Origin: CAWCAW01 sp963793645
GTDB taxonomy: Bacteria; Actinomycetota; Acidimicrobiia; Acidimicrobiales; UBA8190
Reading direction: 5' to 3'
DNA: 64,000 bases
Assembly (NCBI GenBank): GCA_963793645.1
Contig: CAWCAW010000004.1
Location: 434,001 to 498,000 of the forward strand
Part shown: one piece after another, positions 7,596-16,492 of the stretch
Position numbering within the stretch: the stretch's first letter is position 1
How the letters are laid out: each line of letters starts with the position of its first letter
The notes under the pieces: generated by a model
Database searches by the model: none
What the model saw: only the letters and a program-made list of their open reading frames with translations
What the model was told of the DNA's origin: nothing
Position numbers and translations under genes: made by a program

Positions 7596-7711
7596 GGGAC
7601 GGTGGACCGGAGCGACAGCCCTGGATCATCAGGCGCCAGCGCAAGCTCGCCGAGAAGCGGCAAGCCGAGCAGCCCGACCAACCGATACCGGAGGCTGCAA
7701 CGGGCTCGTGA
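7592..7711 (+). CDS. 39-residue basic peptide
   Basis: Read from GTG 7592 overlapping the previous TGA. Contains RQPWIIRRQRKLAEKRQAEQ, a strongly basic helix, and stops at 7709-7711. Supported mainly by the coupled start and the continuity of the operon; composition alone would not establish it. Confidence 0.35.
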   Translation: MRDGGPERQPWIIRRQRKLAEKRQAEQPDQPIPEAATGS

Positions 7712-7787
7712 ATGTTCCCCCGATTGACGTGCTTGTTCCCGGCGGCGCTGTACGATTCCCTACACTCGTTGTGGTGTCGGCTGAACG

Positions 7788-8105
7788 ATGCCCGTTCGCC
7801 TCTGCATCGAGCCCGGTTGCGCCCTTCTGACACGTGGAAGCCGCTGTCCGGGACACGAGCACGTTCGGCAGTCGAAACGCTGGCAGGACAAAACGATCGC
7901 CAAGGTGGTCGTTGAGGCGTCTCCAGTGTGCTCCTGCATCGGCTGCCGGCTTCACAAGGGCCCCTGCGGTGCGACCGTCGACCTGACCGCTGACCATCCG
8001 ATCGCGTTGGCGAAGGGTGGTACGAACGAGCAGCGACGAGTGGTGCTGTGTCGACGCTGCAACTCGTCGAAGGGCATCAAGATGGTGGCGACGAAGCGCC
8101 GATAG
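7788..8105 (+). CDS. HNH endonuclease
   Basis: 105 residues from ATG 7788. The N-terminus has a Cys pair (CIEPGCALLTRGSRCPGH). The HNH core reads TADHPIALAKGGTNEQRRVV followed by LCRRCNSSKG: the DH pair, the Asn and a structural CxxC are all present. Small HNH nucleases encoded just before terminase genes support DNA packaging in many tailed phages (known from HK97-like and actinophages). It is the last gene of the early block; an AT-rich gap follows before the terminase small subunit. It ends with TAG, so amber is a normal stop here. Confidence 0.85.
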   Translation: MPVRLCIEPGCALLTRGSRCPGHEHVRQSKRWQDKTIAKVVVEASPVCSCIGCRLHKGPCGATVDLTADHPIALAKGGTNEQRRVVLCRRCNSSKGIKMVATKRR

Positions 8106-8236
8106 TCCACCATTCCTACCGATTCACTAGAAAAAAGTCCATTTTCGGATAGCATTTCACGAACCCAGACCGTGCAAATTTTTTCCGTACGGGATGGCCG
8201 CTGTTTTTCTGACCGGCCGATTCCCAGGAGGGCGTC
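8106..8236 (+). promoter_or_regulatory. AT-rich gap before the late genes, possible late promoter
   Basis: 131 bases without a gene, clearly more AT-rich than its surroundings, with runs of A (8131-8136) and T (8181-8186). An AGGAGG ribosome site lies at 8226-8231, five bases before the terminase TTG start. I see TAGCAT-like sequence near 8150 but no matching -35, so a promoter is plausible from composition and position only. Confidence 0.3.
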
Positions 8237-8765
8237 TTGCCTGGCCCTCCGCCCAAGCCGCCTGAACGCAGACAGCGTCGAAACAAGCGCCCGACCCTCG
8301 AACCGGTCGGGAGGGCCACCACCCCGATCGCGCAGGTGCCTGAGCCGGCGACCGACTGGCGAGAGCGCACCAAGGTCGAATGGCGTGCCCTTGGTCACAC
8401 ACCGTGGCCAGCACTTTTGACGTAAAGCTCCACGAGCCGCCCTCCGAAGACTGTTCGACCTGCGTGATCGAGCACGATCGACTCCGAGATGTCGGACGAG
8501 GCGAGGCGGTGGTGTCCGGGTCGATGGGCCAGCCGGTCCTCAACCCGGTGTTCTCCCGGATCAACCAGATCGACAGCCAGATCCTGGCCCTCGAACGGGA
8601 GTTCGGACTCACCGTCTCGTCGCTGCTGAAGCTCGGGATCAACTACGGCCAGGCCCGCCGGTCCCTCGACGACCTCTCGAAGGGGATCTATGGCGACGGC
8701 GACGAAGCCCCGGTCGACGACGACGAAGAGGACGACCCGCGCATCGTCGACATCACGCCCCGTGA
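8237..8765 (+). CDS. Terminase small subunit, frameshifted
   Basis: TTG 8237 is supported by AGGAGG five bases upstream. The start reads MPGPPPKPPERRQRRNKRPT, the usual basic N-terminus of P27-type small terminases. After a break near 8395 the frame shifts and continues RLRDVGRGEAVVSGSMGQPV and LNPVFSRINQIDSQILALER, then FGLTVSSLLKLGINYGQARR, which matches the family's helical core (the GSxGQPVLNP motif). An acidic tail follows. The subunit recognises pac or cos DNA and recruits the large subunit. The end near 8765 overlaps the presumed GTG start of the large subunit. Confidence 0.75.
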
Positions 8766-10333
8766 GACGCCGCAAACTCCTGATCCGCCCCCACCTCGGG
8801 TCCGATCGTCTGTCGATGGATCGAAGAGAACCTCGTTCACGGCCCGGGCGACTACCTCGGTCAGCCGTTTCGACTCCGGGCGGACCAGAAGGCGTTCATA
8901 TAGCGGGCGTACGAGCTCGCACGATGGCCCCCGGCGGTGGCGGCGGGTGGTCCGGGGCAGGCCCAAGGGCGACGGTAAGACCGAGCTCTCGGCAGCGTGG
9001 CGATCGCCGAGTTTGCCGGGCCGGTCGTGTTCCGGGTGGACAGACAGCGGCAGGCCCCGGGCTCGTCGGCGCATCTCGCCCGACATCCCGTCGCGGCGGC
9101 CAGCTACGAGCAGGCCAAACTGCTCTACTCAGCCGCTTCGGCGATGGTCAAGGAGGGCCCGCTCGACGACTACATCGAGGTCTTCGAGGCCGAGATGCAG
9201 TTCAAGGACGGTACGGTCGGCACGCTTTACCGAGTGGCCGCAGTGGCCGGCACCAATGATGGCCGGCGACCCACGTTCGCAGCCTTCGATGAGACTCACG
9301 AGTGGACCGGCAACAAGAAGCGCGTCCACCTGATCATCAAGGGCGGCGTTTACAAGCGGACCGACGCCTGGATCCTCGAGATCACCACGGCCGGTGCCGT
9401 GGGCTCGGTTCCGTCGCCGAGGACGCCTACGAGCTCAAGGCGATGATCGACGGCGGGCACTCCCCGGACGACGAGACCCTGATCGACTGGGTGGAAGCCG
9501 ACGAGTCCTGGGACCTTGACGATCCCGAGCAGCTGAGGTCGGCGATCTACCAGTCGAACCCGGCGGTCGACGTGTTCTACCCGGCCTCCAACCTGGTGGC
9601 TCGGTACCACGATCCGGCCACTCCTCGTCATGAATTCCGCCGTTACAACCTCAACCAGTGGGTGGACACGACGGGGGAGTCCTGGCTCGACGACTACCCC
9701 GGCATCTGGGACGAGTGTTTCGGCGGTGTCGAGTTCGATTCGCAGCTCACGGGTGAGAGCCGCGCTGTCATGGGCATCGACTTCGCCCAGAAGCGAGACA
9801 GCGTCGCGGTCATCACCGCCCAGCTGATGCCTGACGGTTCCATCCCCGTCTACGCCCGGGTATGGAACCTCGACGGGCAGCGAATCGACGTTCAGGAAGC
9901 CCTGGCGTACATCCGCCAAGTGGCTGATGCGTTGCCGATCCGAGGCGTCGCCTACGACCCGAGGTTCTTCGAGCTCCCCGCTCAGATCCTCGAGGACGAG
10001 GGCTTCCCGATGATCGAGTTCCCCCAGAACGGCCAGCGCATGGTGCCGGCCTGTGGGAACGCCCTCGAGCTGATCCGAGACCAACGTGTCGTGCACAACG
10101 GCGACCCGGTGCTCGCTCAGCACGTTCGACATGCCGTGTGGAAGGAGTCCGAGGACGGTCCCCGCCTCTCCAAGACCCGCAGCAGGAACCGTATCGATGC
10201 CTGCATCGCCTTGGTGATGGCGCTGTGGCTGGCGGTCACGCCCGGAGAGCTCGAGAAGCCGCCACCGGCGACCGCTCGTGTTGCCGAGCCGACCGACGAC
10301 TTCTTCCGGCCGAAAGAGAGGCTGCGGATTTGA
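8762..10333 (+). pseudogene. Terminase large subunit, multiply frameshifted
   Basis: Rebuilt over about 524 residues. Blocks in order: PIVCRWIEENLVHGPGDYLG (8800s); VVRGRPKGDGKTELSAA, the Walker A region (8950-8995); AIAEFAGPVVFR through SYEQAKLLYSAA (9000-9130); FAAFDETHEW, Walker B (9280-9305); then 9415-10333 with MGIDFAQKRDSVAVITAQ, the RNase H-like nuclease start, and the C-terminal IDACIALVMALWLA. The motor pumps DNA into the prohead and cuts concatemers. Breaks occur near 8795, 8930, 8995 and 9405, and an in-frame TAG interrupts FI-RAYEL at about 8900. The last block (from about 9405) is clean. Confidence 0.8.
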
Positions 10334-10533
10334 TGCTTGCCTCCAACGTTCTCGGCCTTATCGCCATTGCTTGCATCGTCGTGGCCGTGGCCGCACTTGC
10401 CACCTGGCCTGTTGCCCTCCTCGTTCTCGGCGTCATTCTCCTGTTGCCCGTGTACGCCCTCTACACGCAGGCTCAGACACCGTCGGCAGGAACTGCCGTA
10501 GAAACAGACCAGGGCGCTGACGATGAACGCTGA
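10333..10533 (+). CDS. Small membrane protein after terminase
   Basis: 66 residues from ATG 10333, overlapping the terminase TGA (TGATG). Two adjacent hydrophobic stretches (VLGLIAIACIVVAVAALATW and PVALLVLGVILLLPVYALY) form a likely membrane hairpin; the tail (QAQTPSAGTAVETDQGADDE) is polar. No family recognised. Small membrane proteins between terminase and portal are seen in some actinophages, role unknown. Confidence 0.6.
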   Translation: MLASNVLGLIAIACIVVAVAALATWPVALLVLGVILLLPVYALYTQAQTPSAGTAVETDQGADDER

Positions 10534-10849
10534 TGGTCGATGCCCCTGGTGTGAACTCGCGCTGCCCGGCCCTTCGGGGGAGCGATACCTGGCGTTCATG
10601 GCGCATTTGCCGTGCGTTCTGCGACCGCCCCTGCAACCGGCGCGCCGTCGCACTGAGGCATTCCACGGCTTCAACACCCATCGCATCGCTGACTTTGAAC
10701 CCAGCGACGGCCCCGAGACATTCACGGTCGCTGCGAACATCGAGCTCATCGGGGTGGTGGCGGGAACCACCTGGATCACCCCGCGCCAGCGCAAGCTGAA
10801 GCGAGAGCAGTCCCATCAGGCGCGTCGCCGGTGTAAGGCGGTCGCCTGA
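10523..10849 (+). CDS. Hypothetical phage protein with CPWC motif
   Basis: 108 residues from ATG 10523, overlapping the previous gene by 11 bases and the portal start by one. Begins MNADGRCPWCELALPGPSGE, a CxxC pair followed by another Cys (HLPCVL) that may complete a metal site. The C-terminal half has a beta-strand segment (FTVAANIELIGVVAGTTWIT) and a basic end (KLKREQSHQARRRCKAVA). No family can be named. Confidence 0.45.
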   Translation: MNADGRCPWCELALPGPSGERYLAFMAHLPCVLRPPLQPARRRTEAFHGFNTHRIADFEPSDGPETFTVAANIELIGVVAGTTWITPRQRKLKREQSHQARRRCKAVA

Positions 10850-12359
10850 TGCGGTCTCTCCTCTTCCCGACTCGTGCAACCGAGGCATCGCCGGTCTCAC
10901 CGGGCATGCGCGCCACCGAAGCCACCATCGACCAGCTGATCGCCACCGGTGCCGCTGGGACGTACGGCATCGACCCGATTGACGGCGACGCCGGCTTCGT
11001 CCGGGTCGGTCAGACCGGCCGGCAGATCCCCATCTGGACCCGGGAGAAGCTCCGGGCGTACTCGGTGGCCGCTTATCGGCTCAACCCGATGGCCCGGGCC
11101 GTCATCGACACCTACGTCGCCTTCTGTGTCGGCGACTCAGGCGTGAAGGTCCAGTGCAGTGACCCTGGCGTGGACCAGGTGGTGCGACGAGTTCTGCCAC
11201 GACCCGAGGGTGCGCATCCTCGAGATGCAGGAGGACTACCTCCGCGAGCACCTGATCTACGGCGAGACGATCCTCGAGATGCTCGTCGGGCCCACCACGG
11301 GTGTAGTCCGACTCAACCCGGTCGACCCGACCAGGGTCACCGACGTCGAGCTCGAGGCCGGCAACATGCTGTGGCCGGCACGGCTGCACGTCTCGAAGCT
11401 CGGTGCAGCGGACCTGATCTTCAATATCGCCCAGGTCGACGATCTCACCGGCCTTCGTGGTGCACCCCTGGCCCAGAAGGAGTCCGCGGGGATCGAGGGC
11501 GAGGTCCAGTACTGGCGGTCGTTCAAGACCCTCATCTCGGACCAGCGCGGTGACCCGTTCCTGGCGCCGATCATCGACGACCTCGACAACTACGACTCGG
11601 TGATCTCCAACCTGGTCGACCGTACCGCCCTGGCTCGCTACATGGTCTGGGACGTCACAGTCAAAGGCGACGAGAAGATCCTCGAGAAGTTCATCAAGGA
11701 CCGTGGTGGCACACACGTGCCCCGGTCAGGCTCCATCGAGGCGCACAACAAGGCGTCGAGTGGAAGCCCGTGTTCGCAGAGTCCGGGGTGCAGGAGGACG
11801 CGGCGCTCGCCTCTCGGTGCTCACGAACATCGCCGGCGGCGCGGGACTGGGCAAGACCTGGCTGGCCGAGCCCGACGGCGCCAACCGTGCCACATCGCTC
11901 TCCATGGCCGAACCCATCCGCCGCCGGGTGCGCTCGGTACAGAGGATCTGGCTCGGACACATGACCGAGCTCCTGCGCTACGTCGTCGACCAGGCCGTCA
12001 TGGCCAAGCGTCTTCCGCCGACGGTCACCGTGCCGGTGATAGGTGGTTCCGACACCACCCAGGAGATCCCGGCGTCGCGTGCGGTCACAGTGCACGGGCC
12101 CGAGGTGGCGGCATCGGACTCCGATGTCACCGCCGGCGTACTGGTGCAACTCTCGCAGTCGGTGGTGACCCTCGTGGCCGCAGGGCTGCTCGAGCCGGCT
12201 GCAGCGAAGCTCGCCACTAAGAAAGCCTGGGAGCAGTTCGTGGGGATCCCTTACACGGCGGATCTCGACAAGCCCGATGGCTCTCGTGCGGACGATCTCG
12301 CCGGGGTGATCGACGAGGTGGCCGCCGCCGGCAACCTCAAGATCTCTCTGAAGATGTGA
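10849..12359 (+). CDS. Phage portal protein, frameshifted
   Basis: Three overlapping frames join into about 503 residues. Block one (10849-11165): IPIWTREKLRAYSVAAYRLN, PMARAVIDTYVAFCVGDSG. Block two (about 11165-11770): LREHLIYGETILEMLVGPTT, YDSVISNLVDRTALARYMVW. Block three (about 11820-12359): LSMAEPIRRRVRSVQRIWLG and HMTELLRYVVDQAVMAKRLP, then a helical C-terminus. Portals form the dodecameric DNA gate at one capsid vertex. Position after terminase and before the capsid polyprotein, and the helical late part, support the call. Indels are inferred near 11165 and 11760-11810. Confidence 0.75.
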
Positions 12360-12475
12360 TGGCAGCCGCTCCGAAGCCACGGCGCAAGCGACCGTCGCCC
12401 TACAGCCGGGCCAAGAAGGCCCCCGCCAAGAAGGTGCACCCGCACCCCGCCAAGAGAACGCGAAAGAGGGGCTGA
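12359..12475 (+). CDS. 38-residue Lys/Arg/Pro-rich basic peptide
   Basis: ATG 12359 overlaps the portal TGA (TGATG) and the frame stops at 12473-12475. The product begins MAAAPKPRRKRPSPYSRAKK and ends PAKRTRKRG, so roughly 40 percent of residues are Lys or Arg. Such peptides can bind nucleic acid or be packaged as DNA-condensing factors; here that is speculation. Supported by tight coupling on both sides. Confidence 0.5.
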   Translation: MAAAPKPRRKRPSPYSRAKKAPAKKVHPHPAKRTRKRG

Positions 12476-12478
12476 TCA

Positions 12479-12865
12479 GTGGACAACCTCGAACTGCTCG
12501 AGAAGCTCGCTCAGGTGATGGGCGTGCCCACCACCGAGATCAAGGCTGTCGAAGACACGGCCGCCGGCATCGTGGCGCGCATGTTCGACGGCAGCTCGTA
12601 CATCAAGGTGCCGAAAGACAACCCCGACAGCGAAGGCAAGACCGGCCTGATGTACCTCCGGGCGCCCACCGAGAAGTACAACGGGACCTTCCCCGTGTTC
12701 GCGGGTGGCGCACCTGCCGACACACCCCCGGCCGCGACCTCCGAAGCGGAGCCGGCCGAAGCCACCACCACGGAGCCCGCAGCGGATGAGGCTGCACCTG
12801 CCGACACACCCCCGGCCGCGACCTCCGAAGCGGCTGTGCCGGTGAAGGCCAAGACCTCGACCTGA
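12479..12865 (+). CDS. Hypothetical head-region protein
   Basis: 128 residues from GTG 12479. Residues 1-75 form a compact domain (ELLEKLAQVMGVPTTEIKAV, SSYIKVPKDNPDSEGKTGLM). The rest is an Ala/Pro/Thr/Glu-rich linker in which ADTPPAATSEA occurs twice (nt about 12717-12749 and 12801-12833). Stop TGA 12863-12865 overlaps ATG 12865 of the capsid polyprotein by one base. A role in head assembly is inferred from position only. Confidence 0.55.
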   Translation: MDNLELLEKLAQVMGVPTTEIKAVEDTAAGIVARMFDGSSYIKVPKDNPDSEGKTGLMYLRAPTEKYNGTFPVFAGGAPADTPPAATSEAEPAEATTTEPAADEAAPADTPPAATSEAAVPVKAKTST

Positions 12866-15642
12866 TGGGCCGTCGTCGGCGATGGGCGGGACCACCCGTT
12901 CGTTTCACCGAGGCCTCGGTGACCAAGACAGAGGACGGCGCCAACTTCCCCGCGGCGGCGTACGCCTACGTCCCGGACCCGACCAAGCCATCGACGTGGA
13001 AGCTTCGGTTGTGGAAGACGCCCACTGGTGGTCCCGACTCCAGCATCGTCGGCACCGCTGTGGCCGCGCTCGGCAAAGGCTTCCGAGGCCAGAAGGTTCA
13101 GATCCCGGCTGACGACTTGGCCGCGGTCAAGAAGAAGGTCCTCGCTGCGTGGAAGAAGTGCCACCCAGGCGAGGCACCAACGCCCGCCGTGCTCCGGGAG
13201 GCGCTCGCCGGTGGCCGATCGTTCGATGAGGTGAAGGGCCTTGTTCAAGACGCGCTTCGGGAGCACCTGAGCGACCAGTACCCATGGCTGGCAGACCTTG
13301 ACGACGACAAGGTTGCCTACGAAGCCAATGGGACGCACTTCCAGGCCGCCTACTCGATGGAGGACGACGGGACCATCGCCTTCGGTGAGCCCACAGAGGT
13401 CGAGCCTCGACGGGTGTACGTGCCGGTGGCTAACGACGACGGTGAGTCCAACTCTGCTGTCATCCCGCCCACGGTCGAGGGTGGTACCGAAGCCGTACAG
13501 GATCGGATCCATGGGCGTGTACTCGAGGCCAAAGGTACGGACTCAACCGGCGGCCGTGTCTATGACGTTCAGATCATTGAGTACGGCGACAGCCGCAACG
13601 GCAAGCGATACCCGCAGGCCGTCATGCAGGAGGCCGCGGGGCTCTACGAAGGAGCGAAGGCCTTCGACCACCACCGCAGTGAGGAAGAGCTCGGCTCCTC
13701 CACGATCAGTGGACTGGTGGGCTTTTACCGCAACGTCAAGGTGATGCCGACCGGACTGGCAGGGGAGCTGCACCTACTCCCTTCTGCCACTCACGCGGCC
13801 GAAGCCTTGGATGCCAGCTTGACCGCTCAATCGAATGGACAAGCGCCGGCTGTTGGCATCAGCCACGACGTACTGGCGTATTACGCCCCCGTCACTACTG
13901 GCGGGAAGCGGCTCCTGGAGGCGACCCGGATTGTCAAGGTCAACTCCGCAGATGTTGTGGCTGACCCTGCCGCGGGGGGACGCGCAACCCGAATGGTCGC
14001 CGGTGGACCCGACGACGAGTCCGAGGAGGACATCGACATGACACTGAAGGAACTGCTCGCGGCTCTGCGCGGTGCCACTCCCGAGAAGCGGACCGAGCTC
14101 CTGACGGAGCACAAGGCCACCCTTGACGAGTACGAGCTCGACGAGGCTGCCATCGGACGCCTCTTGACCGACCCGTCGCCGGCCCCGACGCCACCCGCGG
14201 CCGACCCTGTTGCCGACCCGGTTGCCGTGGATCCACCGGCGCCAGTTGTCGACCCCGCGGCCGACCCGGTGCTTGTAGGGGCGACCGAATCCTTCGCCCG
14301 CAACTCGATCGTGGGCGGCATGCTCATCCGGGCGGCAGCGTCCAGCCTCAGCATCGAAGACCGGCACCTCGAGTCGATCACCACTCGACTGCCGGAGAAG
14401 TTTACCGAGGCCCAGTTGATGAACACGATGAGGGTATTCGCCGACATGCGTCGTGAGCTCGAAGCCGAGCAGCTCGTGAAGCAAGGCGGCAACGCCCCGC
14501 ATATCAGCGTCACCGGCGAGGAGCGGGACAAGAAGATCAAGGCGCTCGACGCCATCTTCGACCCCACCCGACAGCTCGAGGGCTACCGATCGCTGTCCCA
14601 GGCCTTCTGTGACATCACCGGCGTCAACCCGGGCAACATGAGCCGGCTCGAGCTCGCCCAGATGATCATGCGAGAGTCCATCGGCACCGAGCAGTACGAC
14701 TCCGGTGCCGTCCGCAGCACGGAGTCGGCCCAGTCCGGGACCTGGAACCTGATCCTCGGTGACTCGATCACCCGCCGCCTGGTCTCTATGTACCAGCAGC
14801 CCAATCTGCAGACGTGGCGAGCCGTGGTCTCTTCGATCGTGCCGATCGTGGACTTCCGCGAGCAGCGCATTGAGCGCTTGGGTGGCTACGGCACCCTGCC
14901 CGGGGTGAACCAGGGCGCTCCCTACCAGCCCCTCAACACCCCCGGGAACGAGGAAGCCAACTACTCCATCAGCAAGCGGGGTGGGACTGAAGACCTGACG
15001 CTCGAGACCATCGCCAACGACGACATCCGGGCGGTCCAGCGGATCCCCACCCTGCTCGGCCTGGCGGCTGCTCAGACGCTGTACCGGTTCGTGTGGGACA
15101 TGTTCATCACGAACGGGACCTACACGCCGGACTCGACCACCGTCTTCTCGAACGGTCACAGCAACACCGCCTCGTCGGTGCTCTCCAACGGCAACCTGTC
15201 GGCGGCGCGTGCGGCCATGCGCCAGCAGACGGCCTACGGCGACACCAAGGACATCCTGTCGATCATTCCGAAGCTTCTGGTGGTCAACTCCGACCTCGAG
15301 GCCCTCGCCTACGAGCTCACGGAGTCCGCCGTGGCCCTTCCGACCACGGCGCCCGACGGTGGAGCGTCAAACATCCCCAACCTTCACCAGGGGATGCAGT
15401 CCATCGTCGTCGACTACTGGACGGCGACATCCTCGACGGCGTGGTTCTTGGTGGCCGACCCGAACATGATCCCCACCATCGAGCTGGGCTTCTACAACGG
15501 GCAGGTCGACCCGGAGCTGTTCGTGCAGAACGACCCGACAGTCGGGTCCGTGTTCACGGCCGACAAGCTGACCTACAAGATCCGCCACATCTACTCGGGG
15601 ACCCCGGTCGAATACCGGGGGCTGTACCGAGGCAACTCCTGA
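12865..15642 (+). CDS. Protease-scaffold-major capsid polyprotein
   Basis: One clean 925-residue frame. Residues 20-115 match an N-terminal module common on phage prohead proteases (YVPDPTKPSTWKLRLWKTP, GKGFRGQKVQIPADDLAAVK). Residues about 215-375 look like a prohead protease: NGKRYPQAVMQEAAGLYEGA then FDHH (candidate catalytic His), GISHD (candidate Ser near 333) and SADVVADPAAGG. A Pro/Ala linker (about 435-475) and a helical scaffold-like part follow. From about 490 the major capsid protein begins, with IPTLLGLAAAQTLYRFVWDM and VEYRGLYRGNS at the end, reminiscent of Mu gpT-like heads. Autoproteolysis would release the capsid protein. Fusion of all three functions is unusual but the frame is uninterrupted. 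Confidence 0.8.
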   Translation: MGRRRRWAGPPVRFTEASVTKTEDGANFPAAAYAYVPDPTKPSTWKLRLWKTPTGGPDSSIVGTAVAALGKGFRGQKVQIPADDLAAVKKKVLAAWKKCHPGEAPTPAVLREALAGGRSFDEVKGLVQDALREHLSDQYPWLADLDDDKVAYEANGTHFQAAYSMEDDGTIAFGEPTEVEPRRVYVPVANDDGESNSAVIPPTVEGGTEAVQDRIHGRVLEAKGTDSTGGRVYDVQIIEYGDSRNGKRYPQAVMQEAAGLYEGAKAFDHHRSEEELGSSTISGLVGFYRNVKVMPTGLAGELHLLPSATHAAEALDASLTAQSNGQAPAVGISHDVLAYYAPVTTGGKRLLEATRIVKVNSADVVADPAAGGRATRMVAGGPDDESEEDIDMTLKELLAALRGATPEKRTELLTEHKATLDEYELDEAAIGRLLTDPSPAPTPPAADPVADPVAVDPPAPVVDPAADPVLVGATESFARNSIVGGMLIRAAASSLSIEDRHLESITTRLPEKFTEAQLMNTMRVFADMRRELEAEQLVKQGGNAPHISVTGEERDKKIKALDAIFDPTRQLEGYRSLSQAFCDITGVNPGNMSRLELAQMIMRESIGTEQYDSGAVRSTESAQSGTWNLILGDSITRRLVSMYQQPNLQTWRAVVSSIVPIVDFREQRIERLGGYGTLPGVNQGAPYQPLNTPGNEEANYSISKRGGTEDLTLETIANDDIRAVQRIPTLLGLAAAQTLYRFVWDMFITNGTYTPDSTTVFSNGHSNTASSVLSNGNLSAARAAMRQQTAYGDTKDILSIIPKLLVVNSDLEALAYELTESAVALPTTAPDGGASNIPNLHQGMQSIVVDYWTATSSTAWFLVADPNMIPTIELGFYNGQVDPELFVQNDPTVGSVFTADKLTYKIRHIYSGTPVEYRGLYRGNS

Positions 15643-15648
15643 TCGCCT

Positions 15649-15700
15649 GACCGCCGGTCTCCTCGGAGGGTCGCGCGGTCCCTCTTGGGAGCCGGCGGTC
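15649..15700 (+). terminator. Long hairpin after the capsid gene
   Basis: Arms GACCGCCGG (15649-15657) and CCGGCGGTC (15692-15700) are perfectly complementary, and the pairing extends inward (CTCC with GGAG, one bulge) with an inner GAGGG/CCCTC stem. It has no T-tract (GGCGAAACAAC follows), so it may attenuate or stabilise mRNA rather than terminate. Confidence 0.45.
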
Positions 15701-15752
15701 GGCGAAACAACGCACCCCTCGATTCACCCTCGCTCAATAGAAGGAGCTTCCC

Positions 15753-16175
15753 ATGCCCGGAGATATCGACGTCCCTGGTCCGCACACTCTGCGCCTCGCT
15801 CTGGCGGCCATGACCGGAGCGACGGCGGACGACGAGTTCGCGCTCGGTCTCGTCCCAACCGACACCGATGCCCTCGTGACGATCACCGGCGCCAAGTGGA
15901 TCCCTGATGCGGCCGTTACCCACAACGCCTCGAACTACACCACCTTGGCCGTGCGTGACCGCAAGGCCGATGCCTCGGGTACGGAGCTGCTCGCGACACG
16001 TTCGTACGCGGCGACGGACTCGGTGGCCTTCGTGGCGGAGTCGATGATCCTCGACACGACGGCGGCCAACCTCATCATCGCCGGCGGGCACACTCTCACG
16101 GTCCAGAGGCTTCACTCGGGAACCGGCCTCGCGCTTCCTGCCGGCATCGTCGAGGTCACCTACCAGTTCAGCTGA
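15753..16175 (+). CDS. Hypothetical head protein, possible decoration protein
   Basis: 140 residues from ATG 15753 with AGAAGGAG eight bases upstream. Strongly beta-rich and Thr/Ala-rich: EFALGLVPTDTDALVTITGA, YTTLAVRDRKADASGTELLA, TVQRLHSGTGLALPAGIVEV. A protein of this size right after the capsid gene is often a decoration or head-stabilising protein, but I see no diagnostic motif. The following gene overlaps its stop by one base. Confidence 0.5.
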   Translation: MPGDIDVPGPHTLRLALAAMTGATADDEFALGLVPTDTDALVTITGAKWIPDAAVTHNASNYTTLAVRDRKADASGTELLATRSYAATDSVAFVAESMILDTTAANLIIAGGHTLTVQRLHSGTGLALPAGIVEVTYQFS

Positions 16176-16477
16176 TGGGTCACAGCGCAACCCCGATCCC
16201 GCTGCCGGCGAGCTCCGGGCTTCTCCCTGACGTCGGCGTTCCTGGGCCATCGCTCGGTGGCTGGACGATGCACGCCACCGGTTCAGCCCCCGCGATCGTC
16301 CGGCTCTGGGACAACGCCACGGAGGCCTCGGGGACTCTCCTCGCTGTCATCGAGCTCACCGGCTCCGGTAACGGGTCCTTCGACACGGAGGAGTTCCATT
16401 CTCCGGTGCTGGTGACCAATGGCATCTGGGTCGAGTACGAGACGGGCGCGGTCGAGGGCTCCATCTACATCGTCTGA
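16175..16477 (+). CDS. Hypothetical structural protein
   Basis: 100 residues from ATG 16175 (TGATG overlap). Beta-rich throughout: GGWTMHATGSAPAIVRLWDN, GTLLAVIELTGSGNGSFDTE, VLVTNGIWVEYETGAVEGSI. It resembles the preceding protein in composition, and the two may be paired capsid accessory proteins. No family recognised. Confidence 0.5.
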   Translation: MGHSATPIPLPASSGLLPDVGVPGPSLGGWTMHATGSAPAIVRLWDNATEASGTLLAVIELTGSGNGSFDTEEFHSPVLVTNGIWVEYETGAVEGSIYIV

Positions 16478-16492
16478 TCGGGAGGGCTGATC

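Noticed and set aside
13774..15159. 461-residue - strand frame
   Set aside because: Antisense to the capsid polyprotein, which is well supported.
15649..15700. Classical intrinsic terminator
   Set aside because: The stem is good but no T-tract follows, so it is listed only as a structured hairpin with reduced confidence.
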